DNA of 20,869 bases from Desulfobacteraceae bacterium (GTDB taxonomy: Bacteria > Desulfobacterota > Desulfobacteria > Desulfobacterales > Desulfobacteraceae), in contig WFQS01000288.1 of the NCBI GenBank assembly GCA_015486915.1, positions 1-20,869 on the forward strand, in the 5' to 3' direction. The translations under genes were made by a program, and so were the position numbers. How positions within the stretch are numbered: the stretch's first letter is position 1; every line of letters starts with the position of its first letter. The notes beneath the pieces are model-generated. The model was not told the DNA's origin, searched no databases, and worked only from the letters and a program-made list of their open reading frames with translations. This document shows, one piece after another, positions 9,040 through 16,406 of this stretch.

Positions 9040-11175
9040 ATGAAAAGGGAAAAAAACATGAACCTGAACAAAAAAATGAAAAAAGAAAAAAACACGGCAT
9101 CAAAGATAATTACAATTTTATGTATGTTTTGCTGTATTCCGTTTTTTACAGAAACCGTAAAAGCTGACCAGAAACAGCAAAACAAAATCTACAAAATGAA
9201 CGAAATTGTTGTTACTGCAACACAGACAAAAAACACCTTAATGAACACCTCTTCCAATATTTCGGTGATCAACAGTAAAGATATTAATGCCATGGATGCA
9301 AAAAACATTGCAGAAGCACTTAAAAAACTGCCGGGAATTTATTATACCAATGCCTCTGGACTGGAACCGAAAATTTCATTAAGGGGAACTCATATAGGCA
9401 TGAGCGGAGGGGCTCTGGTTCTGTTAAACGGAGTACCAATGAACATGGGTAAATTCGGGTACACGGATTTTGAATCCATTCCCGTGGAAAATATTGAAAA
9501 AATTGAAGTTGTAAAAGGCCCTATGTCCGCTTTATACGGAGGTGACTCAGCACGGGGAGTTATAAATATTATTACTAAACGGGGCGGTAAAAAAATTAAC
9601 GGGGAAATAACGGCAATTAACGGTTCTTATAATGATCAGCGATATTCAGGTCTTGCCTATGGAACCTGTGGCAAATTTGACTATAATCTGAATATTAAAA
9701 AACGCGGGCAGGATGGATACAGAGAGGATACATCCCTTGATAACTATTACTACAACGGGGAAATCGGGTACTGGCCCGGTGAGACAACCCGTATTGGAAT
9801 GTATTTTAATATTGCCGATAAAAACAGGGAACTTGCCAAAAAACTAACTGAGCAGCAAAGGGATAAAGATCCGAGAAAGGCTTATGATTATAGTAAAACA
9901 GATAATACAGATGTAATCACGGGCTTGAATTTTAAAACCGGAACAAAAAATCTGGATTTTAAAACCACGCTTTACTATAAAAACCGGGACAAGGAATATC
10001 AGAATTATCTGAGAGCCACATCCACGCCCTATAAGGAAAATTTGAATGAAGATGTATATGGCGCAAGGAGTATCCTCAGTTTTAATCAACCTGTTTTTAA
10101 CAGAAAAAGTAATCTGTCATTTGGATTTGATTATGATTATGATAAAACCGATCTTAAACACAAAAAAGCCGCATCAAAAACCGCTGGAAGTGCCTATACC
10201 ATCACTGATCCCAAAAAAACAGGTGATTTCACCCGCAAAGAACTTGGTATTTTTCTCCAGGAGGAATTTTCACTTTTAAAAAATCTCACTGTGACTGCAG
10301 GACTGCGCTACGATTCTTTTGCATTTGACAATGAGGCAGACTATGATTTCAGCGAAAACGGACAATATGAATATGATAAAAAGCCTGATTTTGACAAATG
10401 GAATCCAAGACTGAATCTTGTTTATCATCCCGCGGACAATTTAAGTGTTTACGGAAGTTTCGGCAGATCATACCGTGCTCCAAATATTTATGACTATTAT
10501 GCAAGCGGATCATATTCCTCAAAAAATGCATATACACTGAAACCCGAAACATTTACTCAGTATGAGACAGGTGTCAGATATGCCTTTGCAGACTGGCTTA
10601 ATATTGACACTTCCGTTTTTACCATTAAAATCGATGATATGCTGGATTCCGCCTATGATGACACGGGTAAGTACATGGGAAAACAGAATATCGGTGAGGT
10701 GGGAATAAAAGGATTTGAGCTTGGTGTTTCAGGCGTACCTGCTCAATGGTTTTCCTATAAAATATCCTATACATATACAGACGCACGTTACACAGATGAT
10801 ATCCTTGCCAAACAGGATAGAAATACCATTGTAAATATCAATCATAACCGTCTTACCAAAATCCCGTACAATAAAATCAGTATTGATCTTAACACCAGGC
10901 TGTATCAGTGCCGGGGTTATAAACTTTTATGGTATGTGAATTTAACGGGACAGAGCAAATTCGAGATGGATAAAACCAATACCGATTGCTACAGCGGTTA
11001 CGGGCTTTTAAATACAAAACTGCGCCTTGTGCATAAATCCTATGAAGCATTTGTGGCAGTGGACAATGTTCTTGACAAGGATTACGACGGATACGCATAT
11101 CGCAGTTACGGCAAAAATTATTATTATCCGGCTGCCGGGATAAGCGTTGCTGCAGGAATATCGTATAAATTCTGA
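9040..11175 (+). CDS. TonB-dependent outer-membrane receptor (BtuB/haem-receptor type)
   Basis: A 711-residue receptor with a signal peptide (basic start, hydrophobic core about 23-37, likely cleavage after VKA at 40-42), a TonB box NEIVVTA (54-60), a plug domain about 64-183 (SIPVENIEKIEVVKGPMSALYG, then GVINIITKRGG) and a beta-barrel to a terminal phenylalanine (ISYKF). It should import a large chelate across the outer membrane using TonB energy. Vitamin B12 or cobinamide is plausible because cbiZ follows 27 bp downstream; haem is the alternative. TonB/ExbBD and a periplasmic-binding ABC importer are not in this window. ATGs at 9040, 9058 and 9076 are possible. The first two both have purine-rich upstream sequences, and 9040 is taken with AAGGA in front. 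Confidence 0.9.
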   Translation: MKREKNMNLNKKMKKEKNTASKIITILCMFCCIPFFTETVKADQKQQNKIYKMNEIVVTATQTKNTLMNTSSNISVINSKDINAMDAKNIAEALKKLPGIYYTNASGLEPKISLRGTHIGMSGGALVLLNGVPMNMGKFGYTDFESIPVENIEKIEVVKGPMSALYGGDSARGVINIITKRGGKKINGEITAINGSYNDQRYSGLAYGTCGKFDYNLNIKKRGQDGYREDTSLDNYYYNGEIGYWPGETTRIGMYFNIADKNRELAKKLTEQQRDKDPRKAYDYSKTDNTDVITGLNFKTGTKNLDFKTTLYYKNRDKEYQNYLRATSTPYKENLNEDVYGARSILSFNQPVFNRKSNLSFGFDYDYDKTDLKHKKAASKTAGSAYTITDPKKTGDFTRKELGIFLQEEFSLLKNLTVTAGLRYDSFAFDNEADYDFSENGQYEYDKKPDFDKWNPRLNLVYHPADNLSVYGSFGRSYRAPNIYDYYASGSYSSKNAYTLKPETFTQYETGVRYAFADWLNIDTSVFTIKIDDMLDSAYDDTGKYMGKQNIGEVGIKGFELGVSGVPAQWFSYKISYTYTDARYTDDILAKQDRNTIVNINHNRLTKIPYNKISIDLNTRLYQCRGYKLLWYVNLTGQSKFEMDKTNTDCYSGYGLLNTKLRLVHKSYEAFVAVDNVLDKDYDGYAYRSYGKNYYYPAAGISVAAGISYKF

Positions 11176-11202
11176 TTTTTAAAAAACAAAAGGCAAGTTA
11201 AT

Positions 11203-12372
11203 ATGGTAATTGGCAATTTTTACAAAGGTATTGAAATCCACAGAAATGAAAAAATCATCATAATCAGGTTTCTCAAACCCCACAGGGTAATTTCCACGTG
11301 CAGGGCAAATGGAGGACTGCATGACGATTTTGATTTGATTTATAATCACCAGTCCTGCGAACCTGCAGGGCATCTGAGAAAATCCCATACACTTGCCGTT
11401 TGTCAACCGGATATTTATCTTAAGCAGATCTGCCGGATTCATGGTATTTCTGAAAACTGTGCATCTCTCGGCACTGCGGCCAACATGAACTGTGCTGCTG
11501 TGAAATCTGAAAAATTCAGGAATCTTGAAGTGGTGGCAGTGTGCACAGGCGGGGTGGAAACAAATGCGGGACGCGCAGGTGATCCGGCATCTTTTTATGA
11601 ATCAAAGGGGGTATTTGAATTTACAGGTAATAAAAAACCAGACCCCGAAGGCACGATTAATATTATTGTCTGCATAAATAAGACACTTTCTCCCGGTGCC
11701 ATGGTAAGGGCCGTAATGACGGCAACAGAGGCCAAAACCGCTGTTCTGCAGGAGCTCAACACAGGCTCCTGCTATTCCGGCGGCCTTGCCACGGGCACAG
11801 GAACGGATCAGATTGCCATTGCCTCGGCTCTTGGAGATGATTTTCCCCTTACAAGCCCTGGCAAACACACTAAATTAGGGGAACTAATCGGAGTTACAGT
11901 GAAAAAAGCACTGGCAGAAACACTTAAACTGCAGAATTCCATGCCGCCTGAGAGCCGATGCTCGGTACTTGCCCATTTAAAAAGACTTGGTGCGGATATC
12001 ACATCCATGAAAAAAGGAATTGGAGAATTTCTTTCTGAAAAAGACGCAGAGCTCTTTAAAAAAAATTTCACAGGTGTTGACCGTGATCCCGTCACAGTTG
12101 CAGCTGCGGCAGCTTTCGTGCATCTGCGTGATGAATTGGAGTGGAAGATTTTACCGCAAAACTGTGTGCATGAAATTTTTTCAACCTATGGCGCACATCT
12201 GTCCGCAGCGGTTTCAGGTAAATATGAGCGCTTTATTTTTTACAAAAACAAATTAGACAATTATAAATCGGGTTTAAATTTTAAACTGAAAACAGAAGGC
12301 CCTGCATTTCTGGAATTTATTTATTTTTGTATATCTGCGGGGTTTGAAGAAAAATGGAAAAGTATAAAATAG
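11203..12372 (+). CDS. cbiZ: Adenosylcobinamide amidohydrolase CbiZ with C-terminal extension
   Basis: CbiZ removes the aminopropanol side chain from adenosylcobinamide (and from some complete corrinoids), giving adenosylcobyric acid that can re-enter cobalamin synthesis. The family blocks are present in order: STCRANGG (31-38), CTGGVETNAGRAGD (114-127), EGTINII (149-155), TATEAKTA (173-180), ATGTGTD (196-202) and GKHTKLGE (220-227). The amidohydrolase domain is complete by about residue 240. A further ~145 residues (245-389), rich in charged and aromatic residues, have no function I recognise. The protein is cytosolic by lack of a signal peptide. Following the TonB receptor closely, it makes corrinoid scavenging and remodelling the best reading of this half of the operon. 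Confidence 0.87.
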   Translation: MVIGNFYKGIEIHRNEKIIIIRFLKPHRVISTCRANGGLHDDFDLIYNHQSCEPAGHLRKSHTLAVCQPDIYLKQICRIHGISENCASLGTAANMNCAAVKSEKFRNLEVVAVCTGGVETNAGRAGDPASFYESKGVFEFTGNKKPDPEGTINIIVCINKTLSPGAMVRAVMTATEAKTAVLQELNTGSCYSGGLATGTGTDQIAIASALGDDFPLTSPGKHTKLGELIGVTVKKALAETLKLQNSMPPESRCSVLAHLKRLGADITSMKKGIGEFLSEKDAELFKKNFTGVDRDPVTVAAAAAFVHLRDELEWKILPQNCVHEIFSTYGAHLSAAVSGKYERFIFYKNKLDNYKSGLNFKLKTEGPAFLEFIYFCISAGFEEKWKSIK

Positions 12373-12375
12373 CTA

Positions 12376-12440
12376 TGATCAGATTGTCAAACAATCAAAT
12401 GTTCTGATAAATTATGAAAAAAAGAACAATATTCTGATCA
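12376..12440 (+). other. predicted three-way-junction RNA between cbiZ and cbiK
   Basis: The 85-bp gap can fold into a closed structure. TGATCAG (12376-12382) pairs with CTGATCA (12434-12440). Inside it, ATTGT (12383-12387) pairs with ACAAT (12391-12395) around a 3-nt loop, and TGTTCT (12400-12405) pairs with AGAACA (12423-12428). The cbiK Shine-Dalgarno (GGGGGA, 12445-12450) begins just outside the closing stem. There is no T-tract, so it is not a terminator. It could control cbiK translation or mRNA cleavage; AT-rich chance pairing remains possible. Confidence 0.35.
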
Positions 12441-12457
12441 GGCCGGGGGATAAGCAT

Positions 12458-13312
12458 ATGGCAAAACCTGAAAAAATGAAAACATCTGTAAAAACATCTG
12501 TAAAAACATCTGTTGATGAATTTATTAAAAGAACTGAAAAACCGCCCATAGTAATTACGGCCTTTGGAACTACAACAAGGGCACTTGATACCTATGCCGT
12601 AATGGGAAATGCCATTGAAAAACAATTTCCATGTCACAGAATTCTGTGGGCATATTCATCGCGTATGATAAAGGATTATATGGCAAAAAAGGGAATTAAA
12701 GACATGGAACATCCTGATCAGATTCTTGAGAAACTGGAGGCAGAAGGATATAAATGGGCAGTTGTTCAGTCTTTACACCTGATATGCGGCCATGAATTTT
12801 ATCGTCTGATTGAGGAAGTAAAACAAAAAAATATAAGGACTTCCATTGGTCTGCCCCTCCTGACAGGTTACAGGGATTATAAAGATGTTGTTAACGGGCT
12901 TGGCCGGTTATTCGGGCTTGAGAAGACCATTGAAAATCAGGCCGTTGTTTTTGTGGGGCATGGAACTGATCATCCCGCATGGTCTTCTTATATGGCTCTT
13001 TCGCAGATGTTTTATGAAAAATTCGGCAAAAATATCTACGTTGGCGTTGTTGAAGGGCTGCCTGAAAAAAATAAAATTATCAATGCCGTTGCAGAATCAA
13101 AAATCAAAAAAGTTATTTTAATTCCCTTTATGCTGGTGGCCGGAAGGCATCTTATGGAGGATATTGCAGGTGAGGATGATTCATGGAAAACAGCTTTTGA
13201 ACAAAAAGGTATTTCCGTTTCAATAAAATCCCTTGGACTTGGCATGATTCCGGCAATACAGCAAATTTTCTGCCGCCATATCAGTGAGGCATATAATATG
13301 ATTTCTTTCTGA
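12458..13312 (+). CDS. cbiK: CbiK-type sirohydrochlorin cobaltochelatase (cytosolic form)
   Basis: A 284-residue class II chelatase of the CbiK family, which inserts Co2+ into sirohydrochlorin early in anaerobic cobalamin synthesis without ATP. PPIVITAFGTTT opens the fold (29-40). SLHLICGHEF (105-114), FVGHGTDHPAW with H168, and FMLVAGRHLMED with H231 carry the metal-binding histidines; the 62-residue H168-H231 spacing agrees with the known CbiK histidine pair. There is no signal peptide, so it is not the periplasmic haem-binding CbiK form described in Desulfovibrio. The N-terminus contains KTSV three times, encoded by a 12-bp tandem repeat. ATG 12458 is preceded by GGGGGA. Its stop is 3 bp from the stop of the convergent DUF2325 gene. 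Confidence 0.9.
   Translation: MAKPEKMKTSVKTSVKTSVDEFIKRTEKPPIVITAFGTTTRALDTYAVMGNAIEKQFPCHRILWAYSSRMIKDYMAKKGIKDMEHPDQILEKLEAEGYKWAVVQSLHLICGHEFYRLIEEVKQKNIRTSIGLPLLTGYRDYKDVVNGLGRLFGLEKTIENQAVVFVGHGTDHPAWSSYMALSQMFYEKFGKNIYVGVVEGLPEKNKIINAVAESKIKKVILIPFMLVAGRHLMEDIAGEDDSWKTAFEQKGISVSIKSLGLGMIPAIQQIFCRHISEAYNMISF
12479..12514 (+). repeat. three tandem 12-bp repeats within cbiK
   Basis: The unit AAAACATCTGTA occurs three times head to tail (the last copy ends in T instead of A) and encodes KTSVKTSVKTSV in the disordered N-terminus of CbiK. The unit is a multiple of three, so gain or loss of copies by slippage would keep frame. Confidence 0.85.
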
Positions 13313-13315
13313 AAA

Positions 13316-14593
13316 TTACATAGCGGCATTTTTATCAAATAATGCCTTTGAAATGGCAGACAGGCTTGAGTTGTTTAGAAATTTTAATTTCTTATTATAC
13401 CTGTTGCAAAGTTTTTTCACCCTCAGACAGGCATTATGGCTGTTACAGTTAACAGGGCACAGGACAATGTCACATCGTTTGACCTTTGCTTTAAGATTTA
13501 TACTGGCGTTTTTCAAATAGCCGTCATGGTAATCAAATTTACCACCTGCCTTTTCAACAATATCCCTGTAAAAAGATTTCATCCTGGTAAGACCTCCGAT
13601 CATGAATATCCGTTTTGCGCATAATTTATACCGGGGGCAGGCTTCTTTGATGCAAACGGCTTCATTGGGGCATGTAAGTTCACCGGAGCAGTCGTTTCCA
13701 TTGTAACAGGATGTATGATTGAAACAGGCAGTTTCATCAGGGCAGGCAGTCTCATTCCGGCAGATCGTGGATGTGCAGGTGATAAAATCGGTAATCATTG
13801 ACCGTAATTCATTTTTTATTAATTCATTTTCACTTTTTTTACTGAGCAGATCGATTCCAAGCGCCCTTTTCTCCCTTTCCATTGTACAAATTATGCCCTG
13901 ATCAATTGCTATTTTCCTTTTAAGCCCGGCAATTTTATGTTCCATACCGGAAATTCTGCTGCCCTGTATAGTTTCGGGATCCAGTATATTTTCCAGCTCA
14001 GAAAGCCTGTTTCTTAATTTTTGATTTTCAGAATGCAGCATGGAAATCTCAATATCATCTGATCTTTTCACCTTAATAAGCTGTTTGAAATTTTTATTTT
14101 TAAAGCTGATTGTTTTGTTTTGCTTTAAAATTTTTGATTCTGCATACACCAGTTTCTGCCGGATCCGGAAAATTTCAGTCATGTTTGCATGGCAGAGCAT
14201 GTGAACTTCACCAAAAACATCATGGAGCAGATCGATATCTGTGTCTTTATAAGAAACTATGGCGTACATCATTGGGCCGATATCACCTGTTGTCAGACAT
14301 TTTTTCCAGAGCTGCCTGACCTCATTGTTAGATATTCCTGCAATGCGGGTCATAAATTTTCCTGCTTTGTTGCGGATAAAATTGTTTACCTTGACAGATA
14401 CATTATTTTCATCGCTTAGCTTTGTCATGATTTGCTGGTGGTACTCATATGGCTTCATTCTCTTTATATCATAACCGCATTTTTTCAAAATACTCTTATG
14501 CTTTTCAATGGAAAGAACAGCGCCTATCACCGGACATTTAAAATGAGTTTCCACTTCCCATATGTTCAAAAATCTGGACATATCTTGTTTCAT
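13316..14593 (-). CDS. DUF2325 protein with coiled coil and hexad cysteine array
   Basis: A 425-residue protein of unknown role. The C-terminal ~95 residues (RIFMIGGLTRMKSFYRDIVEKAGG... then CDIVLCPVNCNSHNAC) match the DUF2325 pattern. Before it are a predicted coiled coil (about 175-268) and a cysteine array (C273 to C325). The N-terminal part (about 1-150) is helical-looking and not recognised. ATG 14593 is preferred: AAGGTGA lies at proper distance upstream, and the in-frame GTG at 14605 is part of that sequence. It converges on cbiK with stops 3 bp apart and has no room for a private terminator. The cysteines suggest metal, haem or Fe-S binding, perhaps sensing, but no function is demonstrated for the architecture. 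Confidence 0.8.
   Translation of the reverse strand: MKQDMSRFLNIWEVETHFKCPVIGAVLSIEKHKSILKKCGYDIKRMKPYEYHQQIMTKLSDENNVSVKVNNFIRNKAGKFMTRIAGISNNEVRQLWKKCLTTGDIGPMMYAIVSYKDTDIDLLHDVFGEVHMLCHANMTEIFRIRQKLVYAESKILKQNKTISFKNKNFKQLIKVKRSDDIEISMLHSENQKLRNRLSELENILDPETIQGSRISGMEHKIAGLKRKIAIDQGIICTMEREKRALGIDLLSKKSENELIKNELRSMITDFITCTSTICRNETACPDETACFNHTSCYNGNDCSGELTCPNEAVCIKEACPRYKLCAKRIFMIGGLTRMKSFYRDIVEKAGGKFDYHDGYLKNASINLKAKVKRCDIVLCPVNCNSHNACLRVKKLCNRYNKKLKFLNNSSLSAISKALFDKNAAM
13619..13777 (-). repeat. degenerate 18-bp coding repeat giving Cys every six residues
   Basis: Ten cysteines fall in 53 residues (273, 278, 284, 290, 296, 302, 308, 314, 319, 325 counted from ATG 14593). Seven successive ones (278-314) are exactly six apart. 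Units resemble C-x-N-E-T-A, such as CRNETA, CPDETA, CFNHTS. Three contain Cys-Pro. The DNA shows the matching diverged 18-bp period, implying expansion by tandem duplication. Confidence 0.8.
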
Positions 14594-14634
14594 GATATTT
14601 TTCACCTTTTTAATAATTTTCAGGAATAGGGTTT

Positions 14635-14781
14635 GTATAGTGCCTGAATAAAAAGCAAGTTTTCTTTACCGGCTTCAGGAAAAATCATGTTTCCTGTTAC
14701 AGAATGATAATGGATATAAGTTGGGGGAGAGTCCGCATACAATCCCGCCGGAAAATTTTTGCATTTTTTCAGACACTATAC
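14635..14781. mobile_element. MITE-like long inverted repeat
   Basis: The outer arms are GTATAGTGCCTGAATAAAAA at 14635-14654, and the reverse complement of 14761-14781, which starts GTATAGTGTCTGAAAAAA. About 19 of 22 positions match. The arms continue inward to CCGGC (14669-14673) and GCCGG (14747-14751). A separate hairpin CAGGAAA/TTTCCTG lies at 14676-14696. It contains no ORF. The TATA overlap at both ends would fit a TA-targeting (IS630/Tc1-like) insertion, though the target duplication is ambiguous. It fills most of the 244-bp gap between the porin stop and the DUF2325 start, and as RNA could also act as a terminator hairpin. Confidence 0.55.
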
Positions 14782-14837
14782 ATATTGTCACCAGAGTTTG
14801 AATTTAAAAATATGTTTGAAATGTCATAACAGGCCAC

Positions 14838-16061
14838 TTAAAACCTTAACCCGAACTCACTTGCAAAATAGTATCTTGAATCTTTTGTATTTCCATTGTC
14901 ATTTGCAAAGCTTTCATCCGCTTTGATGTATGCACCTTCGATCCTGAAATAAACCGAATCCGAAAAATTGTATGTCGGGGTGAAAGTGACGGCAAAAATA
15001 TTGTCGGCCTTTATGCTGTCCGTGTATATTTTGCTGTCACCCTGGTTAATATATTCTATTCTCAAAGGCAACTCCACATGCTCGGACACTTTGGGACAGA
15101 TGTAGAGGGATGCGCCAATGGAATCCTGGTCATTGTTATCATATTTATCCCATTTATTATTCCATCTCCAGTAATCTGCATTAAAGGCCATATATACATT
15201 GCCTATTGTCTTTTCAAGAACAAGGCCAAGTAGTTTTCTCATATTGTTAACATTGTAATAATACACCGTATAATCCGTATCCATCACGGATCCGCTTATA
15301 CCAGCCTCCCAGGAATTACCGGGACTGCCCTTAAAAGTGCCGTCATCAATGGTATATTCACCGTCATCTTTCCTGTCTTCGTAAAATCCTGCATACACGT
15401 CAAACAGCCCGTTAACGGAAAAGGTTGCCCTTGTTCCATAGGCATTATAGGGCTGCTGGGATGCAAGTGCTCCAACGGTAATATTTTTGTTATTGTATGT
15501 ATATGTGTCTTCATATCCGGCATTGGGTGCAATAAGTCCCAGTTCAAGGCTGAAATAATCGCACGGCGAAAAGGTAAAATCAGCATACTCAAAATCCATG
15601 TCCGGCTGATTATCAGCATCATTTGGTGCATCAAAAAGAGAGGGTGTTGCCGTGCCTCCATAGGCACCGGAAAAACTTATTGGAAGATCAGATGGCTGGT
15701 AATCTAAACCAATCATAAAATTTGAGACAATGAATTTGTCATTTGAAACGTCTTTACCCGCACCGTCTGTCCCGGATTTTGTTGCGTAAAAATACCCGGT
15801 ACTTGCCCCAAGGCTTAAACTTGTGTCATTTAATCCTGTTTTAAGGGCACTTTTAACTATACCATTTTCTTCTGCGACTTCACCGCTCTTATTCTGGCGG
15901 GCGGTTTTTGCCTGTTCCGTTACTTTATTTTCAAGTTCTGCAAGTTTCTGCTGAAGGATCTTAATCTGCTGAGTCAGATCCTCATTGGATGCTGCATTTG
16001 AAACGGATGGTAATCCTGCGAAAACAAATAATACTGCGAATAATACAATGAATTTTTTCAT
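14838..16061 (-). CDS. outer-membrane porin, last gene of the feo operon
   Basis: A 407-residue protein with a clear signal peptide (MKKFIVLFAVLFVFAGLPSV, cleavage near SNA at 21-23), a short predicted coiled coil (about 27-55, DLTQQIKILQQKLAELENKV) and a beta-rich, aromatic, glycine/asparagine-rich body. It ends in an alternating strand with terminal phenylalanine (YYFASEFGLRF), the usual barrel end signal. The N-terminal coiled coil is common in trimeric porins of sulfate reducers. The start at 16061 has AAAGGAG upstream; an upstream in-frame extension to 16280 overlaps feoC and is rejected. It lies 52 bp after feoC on the same strand, so it is probably co-transcribed with the iron uptake genes. 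Solute specificity is unknown. Confidence 0.85.
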   Translation of the reverse strand: MKKFIVLFAVLFVFAGLPSVSNAASNEDLTQQIKILQQKLAELENKVTEQAKTARQNKSGEVAEENGIVKSALKTGLNDTSLSLGASTGYFYATKSGTDGAGKDVSNDKFIVSNFMIGLDYQPSDLPISFSGAYGGTATPSLFDAPNDADNQPDMDFEYADFTFSPCDYFSLELGLIAPNAGYEDTYTYNNKNITVGALASQQPYNAYGTRATFSVNGLFDVYAGFYEDRKDDGEYTIDDGTFKGSPGNSWEAGISGSVMDTDYTVYYYNVNNMRKLLGLVLEKTIGNVYMAFNADYWRWNNKWDKYDNNDQDSIGASLYICPKVSEHVELPLRIEYINQGDSKIYTDSIKADNIFAVTFTPTYNFSDSVYFRIEGAYIKADESFANDNGNTKDSRYYFASEFGLRF

Positions 16062-16113
16062 ACTTTTTTCTCCTTTAATTTGTATTAAATTTTTTAAAAA
16101 TATTACAGACTGC

Positions 16114-16341
16114 TTAAGCCGTCCACTCATAAATTTCCATATTTGACTCACCCCCGCATTTGGCGCATGATTTGCTGCAGCATCCTGCCTGCACCTTGTA
16201 ACTTGTAACTTTTCCCTTTCGAATCCATTGGTCAAGCATACCCTGCATGGCTTCCGGTTCCGTTTCAAAATGAATGACAAGATCGCCGAGGGTTGCCCGT
16301 TTATGCTGCATAAGGTATTTTTTTATATCGGAAAGTATCAT
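16114..16341 (-). CDS. feoC: FeoC-like winged-helix protein
   Basis: A 75-residue protein. The N-terminal winged helix (ILSDIKKYLMQHKRATLGDLVIHF, 2-25) is followed by a cysteine cluster C54, C55, C59, C62, as in FeoC-type proteins that accompany FeoB and may bind an Fe-S cluster or regulate FeoB. It has a good AAGGAG ribosome binding site and lies 65 bp downstream of feoB. The C-terminal MEIYEWTA end is also seen in the family. The role is inferred from family and position. Confidence 0.85.
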   Translation of the reverse strand: MILSDIKKYLMQHKRATLGDLVIHFETEPEAMQGMLDQWIRKGKVTSYKVQAGCCSKSCAKCGGESNMEIYEWTA

Positions 16342-16406
16342 TGTGCTCCTTTTATTTATGGTTAATTGTTATGGATGAATCCAGACCAGCTTCATGGCAT
16401 GCAGGT

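Noticed and set aside
8763..9185. 140-codon minus-strand frame across the TonB receptor start
   Set aside because: A phenylalanine/leucine-rich shadow of A-rich + strand sequence, overlapping two supported genes.
11203..12372. Reading this gene as CbiD (cobalt-precorrin methyltransferase)
   Set aside because: The ordered blocks TGGV.TNAGRAGD, EGTINII, TATEAKTA, ATGTGTD and GKHTKLGE are those of CbiZ.
12458..13312. Periplasmic haem-binding CbiK form
   Set aside because: The N-terminus is charged and repetitive with no hydrophobic signal segment.
14593..14605. GTG 14605 as the start of the DUF2325 protein
   Set aside because: The GTG is part of an AAGGTGA ribosome binding site properly spaced for ATG 14593.
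16062..16280. 73-residue N-terminal extension of the porin
   Set aside because: It overlaps feoC in another frame and precedes a clear signal peptide with its own ribosome binding site at 16061.
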